Positions 42,674 through 45,072 of a DNA stretch of 45,072 bases are shown here, in pieces. The DNA is from Nocardioidaceae bacterium (GTDB lineage Bacteria > Actinomycetota > Actinomycetes > Propionibacteriales > Nocardioidaceae), in the NCBI GenBank assembly GCA_029266455.1, contig JAQSWV010000026.1, positions 1 to 45,072 on the forward strand, read 5' to 3'. Both the position numbers and the translations under genes were made by a program. A model generated the notes under the pieces. The model ran no database searches and was not told where the DNA came from. It was given only the letters and a program-made list of their open reading frames with translations. Position 1 is the first letter of the stretch; each line of letters begins with the position of its first letter.

Positions 42674-43996
42674 ATGGCGGACTTGACGGCGATGGCCCGT
42701 GACGGTGACCTACGCGGATTGCGCGAGGCGCTCTGCGAGTACGACGCTCCTGGGATCGTGGACGAGTTCGAGCGGTTGGACTCCTTCGCGCGCGCGGTTG
42801 CATTCAGGTCCCTGCCGAAGGATCTCGCGTTGGCGACCTTCGAGGATCTCGACCCCCCGCTTCAGCGCGAGCTTCTTGACGAGCTACGCGAGGAGGCGGT
42901 CGTGGAGCTCATCGCCTCCCTCGATCCCGACGACCGCGCGGGTCTGCTGGAGGAGCTGCCGGCCGGTGTCGCCGCGCGGCTACTCTCGGGGCTGAGTGAG
43001 CACGAGCGCTCGATGACCACCACTCTGCTCGGCTACCCGCCCGAATCAGCGGGACGCCGCATGACACCACAGGTGGTCTATCTCCCGACAGGTCTCACGG
43101 TGGGTGAGGCGCTGAACCATGTGCGCCGCAACGAACCGGACGCCGAAACGATCTACGCCGTCCCGGTGGTGGGCCCTGGACGGCGTGTCGAGGGCGTCGT
43201 CTCGCTGCGGCGGCTGCTCGTCACGGACGACGCGACCCCGGTCTCGGCGGTGATGTCGCAGCCGATCACGGTCGAGGCCGAGGAGGACCAGGAGGTGGCG
43301 GCCCGCCTCGTACGCGATCACGGTCTGGTCGCAGTCCCCGTCGTGGACGCGGAGCAGCGGCTGCTGGGTGTGTTCACGGTCGACGATGCGATGCGGGTGC
43401 TCGAGGCCGAGGAGAGCGAGGACATCGCGAGGTCGGCGGCTACCGCGCCCCTGCGTCGGCCGTACCTGACCACCACGGTTCTGGAGATCGTCCGCAGCCG
43501 CATCATCTGGCTGCTCGTCCTCATCGCCGCCGCAGCGCTCACCGTCAACGTGCTTGACTACTTCGAGGAGACGCTCGCCGAGGTCGTCGCCCTGGCCCTG
43601 TTCGTGCCGCTACTCATCGGCACCGCCGGCAACACCGGGGCACAGACAGCCACGACGGTCGTGCGCGCCATGGCGGTGGGCGACGTGCGCTTCAGCGAGA
43701 TATCACGGGTGGTGAGCCGCGAGGCACTGGTGGGGATCCTGCTCGGCACCGCGCTGGCCGCCGTGGGGTTTCTCCCGGCGATTCTGGTCGCCGGGAGGGA
43801 GATCGCGGTCGTCCTGGCTTTGGCGTTGGTGGTGGTGTGCACGCTTGCGACAACGGCGGGTGCGTTCACGCCGATGCTGGCCAAGCGGATCGGGCTGGAC
43901 CCGGCCGTGGTCAGCGCTCCGTTCATCACCACGTTCGTCGACGCCACCGGACTCATCGTGTACTTCCTCATCGCGCAGGCCGTGCTCGGCGTCTAG
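42674..43996 (+). CDS. mgtE: Magnesium transporter MgtE
   Basis: A 440-residue MgtE. The N-terminal superhelical domain (FRSLPKDLALATFEDL, ELLDELREEAVVELIASLDP) is followed by MT(P/Q)xxVYL and paired CBS domains (about residues 125-250), then five membrane helices with IGTAGNTGAQTATTVVRAMA and PFITTFVDATGLIVYFLIA, the conserved pore motifs with Asp. It is a Mg2+-gated channel. ATG 42674 follows a TAGGG box within a few bases, so the leader is very short. No M-box riboswitch is seen; the upstream region holds only a CTCACGAG/CTCACCAG direct repeat (about 42590-42624). Confidence 0.95.
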   Translation: MADLTAMARDGDLRGLREALCEYDAPGIVDEFERLDSFARAVAFRSLPKDLALATFEDLDPPLQRELLDELREEAVVELIASLDPDDRAGLLEELPAGVAARLLSGLSEHERSMTTTLLGYPPESAGRRMTPQVVYLPTGLTVGEALNHVRRNEPDAETIYAVPVVGPGRRVEGVVSLRRLLVTDDATPVSAVMSQPITVEAEEDQEVAARLVRDHGLVAVPVVDAEQRLLGVFTVDDAMRVLEAEESEDIARSAATAPLRRPYLTTTVLEIVRSRIIWLLVLIAAAALTVNVLDYFEETLAEVVALALFVPLLIGTAGNTGAQTATTVVRAMAVGDVRFSEISRVVSREALVGILLGTALAAVGFLPAILVAGREIAVVLALALVVVCTLATTAGAFTPMLAKRIGLDPAVVSAPFITTFVDATGLIVYFLIAQAVLGV

Positions 43997-44127
43997 CCGG
44001 CTGTCCGTCCCGCGCTGGGTGCTGTCCGACCATGGCTGCGGGTCCGGTCCCGCTCAACGTCGGACGGATAGGCTGAGCCTTCATGGGACTGCCACACACT
44101 CAGCGAGGCAGTCTGTTGCGATGAGCG

Positions 44128-44889
44128 ATGAACATGCCTGAACCCGTACGGATCGCGATGTGGTCCGGCCCTCGGACCCTGTCCACGGCCATGATGCGGA
44201 GCTTCGAGAACCGCCCCGACTGCTCGGTCGTCGACGAGCCGCTGTACGCCCCATACCTCGTCGCGACGGGTCTCGACCACCCTGGTCGGGACGACGTGAT
44301 CGCGTCGCAGCCGTCGGATCCAGCCGTGATCGTGGCCGGGCTCACGAACGGACCGGTGGCGACGCCTCTTCAGTACCAGAAGCACATGGCTCACCACCTG
44401 CTTCCCAGCTTCCCGCGCAGGCCGCTGTCTTCGCTGCGACACGCATTCTTGGTCCGCGACCCCGAGCGTGTGCTGACGTCGTACGCCAAGGTCCGCGAGG
44501 AGCCGACGTTGGAGGACCTCGGGCTCCCCCAGCAACTGGAGCTGTTCGAGACCTTCGGTGGACCGGTTGTGGACGCGGTCGACGTCCTAGGCGATCCTCG
44601 GGGGACGCTCACGCTGCTGTGCGCCGCGCTCGGGATCAGCTTCGACGAGTCGATGCTCTCCTGGCCGGCAGGACCGCGGGACACCGACGGGGTGTGGGCC
44701 CGGCACTGGTACACCAACGTCGAAGCGTCGACAGGCTTCGCCCGTTCTTCGCCCGCATCGGGCGATCCCCTGCCCGACCGGTTCGCGCCGTTGCTGGAGC
44801 GATGCCGCCCGTACTACAGCGCGCTGGCGCCGTACCGTCTCTCCCCGAGAGGACCTGATGCTGCAGACCTTCGACAGGCGCAACCGTGA
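44128..44889 (+). CDS. Sulfotransferase-like protein
   Basis: A 253-residue protein with a PAPS-type P-loop (MWSGPRTLSTAMMRSFENRP near the start, then CSVVDEPLYAPYL) and the 3'-phosphate motif HAFLVRDPERVLTSYAK, which together mark a sulfotransferase fold. Bacterial members of this clade are often linked to class IV aminotransferases, as here, where the next gene begins inside this one. Whether it sulfates a substrate is unknown. ATG 44128 or 44134 could start it; no strong binding site is seen, but GGATAGGCT about 60 bases upstream may be a -10 box. Confidence 0.8.
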   Translation: MNMPEPVRIAMWSGPRTLSTAMMRSFENRPDCSVVDEPLYAPYLVATGLDHPGRDDVIASQPSDPAVIVAGLTNGPVATPLQYQKHMAHHLLPSFPRRPLSSLRHAFLVRDPERVLTSYAKVREEPTLEDLGLPQQLELFETFGGPVVDAVDVLGDPRGTLTLLCAALGISFDESMLSWPAGPRDTDGVWARHWYTNVEASTGFARSSPASGDPLPDRFAPLLERCRPYYSALAPYRLSPRGPDAADLRQAQP

Positions 44890-45072
44890 CCTGGTTGTCG
44901 GGATCAACGACCGGCTGGTCCACCGGGACGAGGCCGGCGTCAGTCCGTTCGACTCGGTCGTCCAGGGCGGCGACGCGGTGTGGGAGGGGCTGCGGCTGCA
45001 CCGCGGCCGGATCTTCAAACTTCCTCAGCACCTGGCGCGACTACGGCGCTCGGCGCAGGCGCTGGCCTTCGC
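44858..45072 (+). CDS. Class IV aminotransferase (BCAT/D-alanine transaminase-like), 5' part
   Basis: The frame runs off the window with no stop. The 71 visible residues include VGINDRLVHRDEAGVSPFDS, then VVQGGDAVWEGLRLHRGRIF and LPQHLARLRRSAQAL, the canonical N-terminus of fold-type IV PLP aminotransferases. The ATG at 44858 has GAGAGGA upstream and lies 32 bases inside the sulfotransferase gene, so translation is coupled. The PLP lysine would be beyond the window. Confidence 0.88.
   Translation, partial: MLQTFDRRNRDLVVGINDRLVHRDEAGVSPFDSVVQGGDAVWEGLRLHRGRIFKLPQHLARLRRSAQALAF

Overview
The window comes from a high-GC actinobacterium. GC is high throughout, GTG starts are common, and genes are often joined by 4-base ATGA or GTGA overlaps. 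The order pgsA-like, DUF881, small basic protein, DUF881, gcvH, garA, ftsR, DUF151 nuclease, second MerR regulator, then gcvP matches the Mycobacterium tuberculosis Rv1822-Rv1832 neighbourhood as I remember it. I do not place the organism below phylum; gene content would suit Propionibacteriales or a related order. I see no rRNA, tRNA, phage, insertion sequence or CRISPR array.

Left part (1-14.9 kb): a DUF559/Vsr-fold protein gene sits exactly between perfect 22-base inverted repeats, with further copies on each side. Next come a serine hydrolase gene translationally coupled to gcvP, a glycine riboswitch upstream of gcvP, then on the other strand xylB, a DUF6328 membrane protein and a broken membrane-protein gene. 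The conserved core follows: glycine cleavage (gcvP, gcvH), the FHA protein GarA that controls 2-oxoglutarate use, the regulators FtsR and MerR, and an envelope/division block (PgsA-like synthase, two DUF881 proteins, Sbp).

Middle part (14.9-25.8 kb): a NYN-domain nuclease-like protein, a gamma-glutamyltransferase, a small membrane protein, an LCP-family cell-wall ligase, a DUF1232 protein, then a 574-base convergent gap filled with two opposed arrays of a short repeat. After it lie a GH1 beta-glucosidase, a DUF2252 protein, a two-gene fluoride channel, DUF5996 and DUF1360.

Right part (25.8-45.1 kb) is an accessory, stress-flavoured region: a chromate transporter, a DUF305/DUF4396 pair behind a promoter carrying CsoR-like copper-type operators, a secreted beta-propeller protein, an SDR dehydrogenase, a universal stress protein, a formate/nitrite-type channel, a PLP decarboxylase, a FUSC exporter, and an unusual redox two-component pair: a receiver domain fused to a cysteine-less glutaredoxin/thioredoxin-reductase-like flavoprotein, coupled to a histidine kinase with a cyclic-nucleotide-binding-like sensor. 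Beyond these are the remains of GH16 and GH15 glycosidase genes, an FAD oxidoreductase, a methyltransferase preceded by a possible 26-codon gene, mgtE, a sulfotransferase-like protein, and the start of a class IV aminotransferase cut by the window edge.

The strongest candidates for something undescribed are the repeat-bracketed DUF559 gene with its repeat family, the opposed repeat arrays at 19.9-20.4 kb, the receiver/flavoprotein/kinase pair, and the copper-type operator in front of DUF4396-DUF305.
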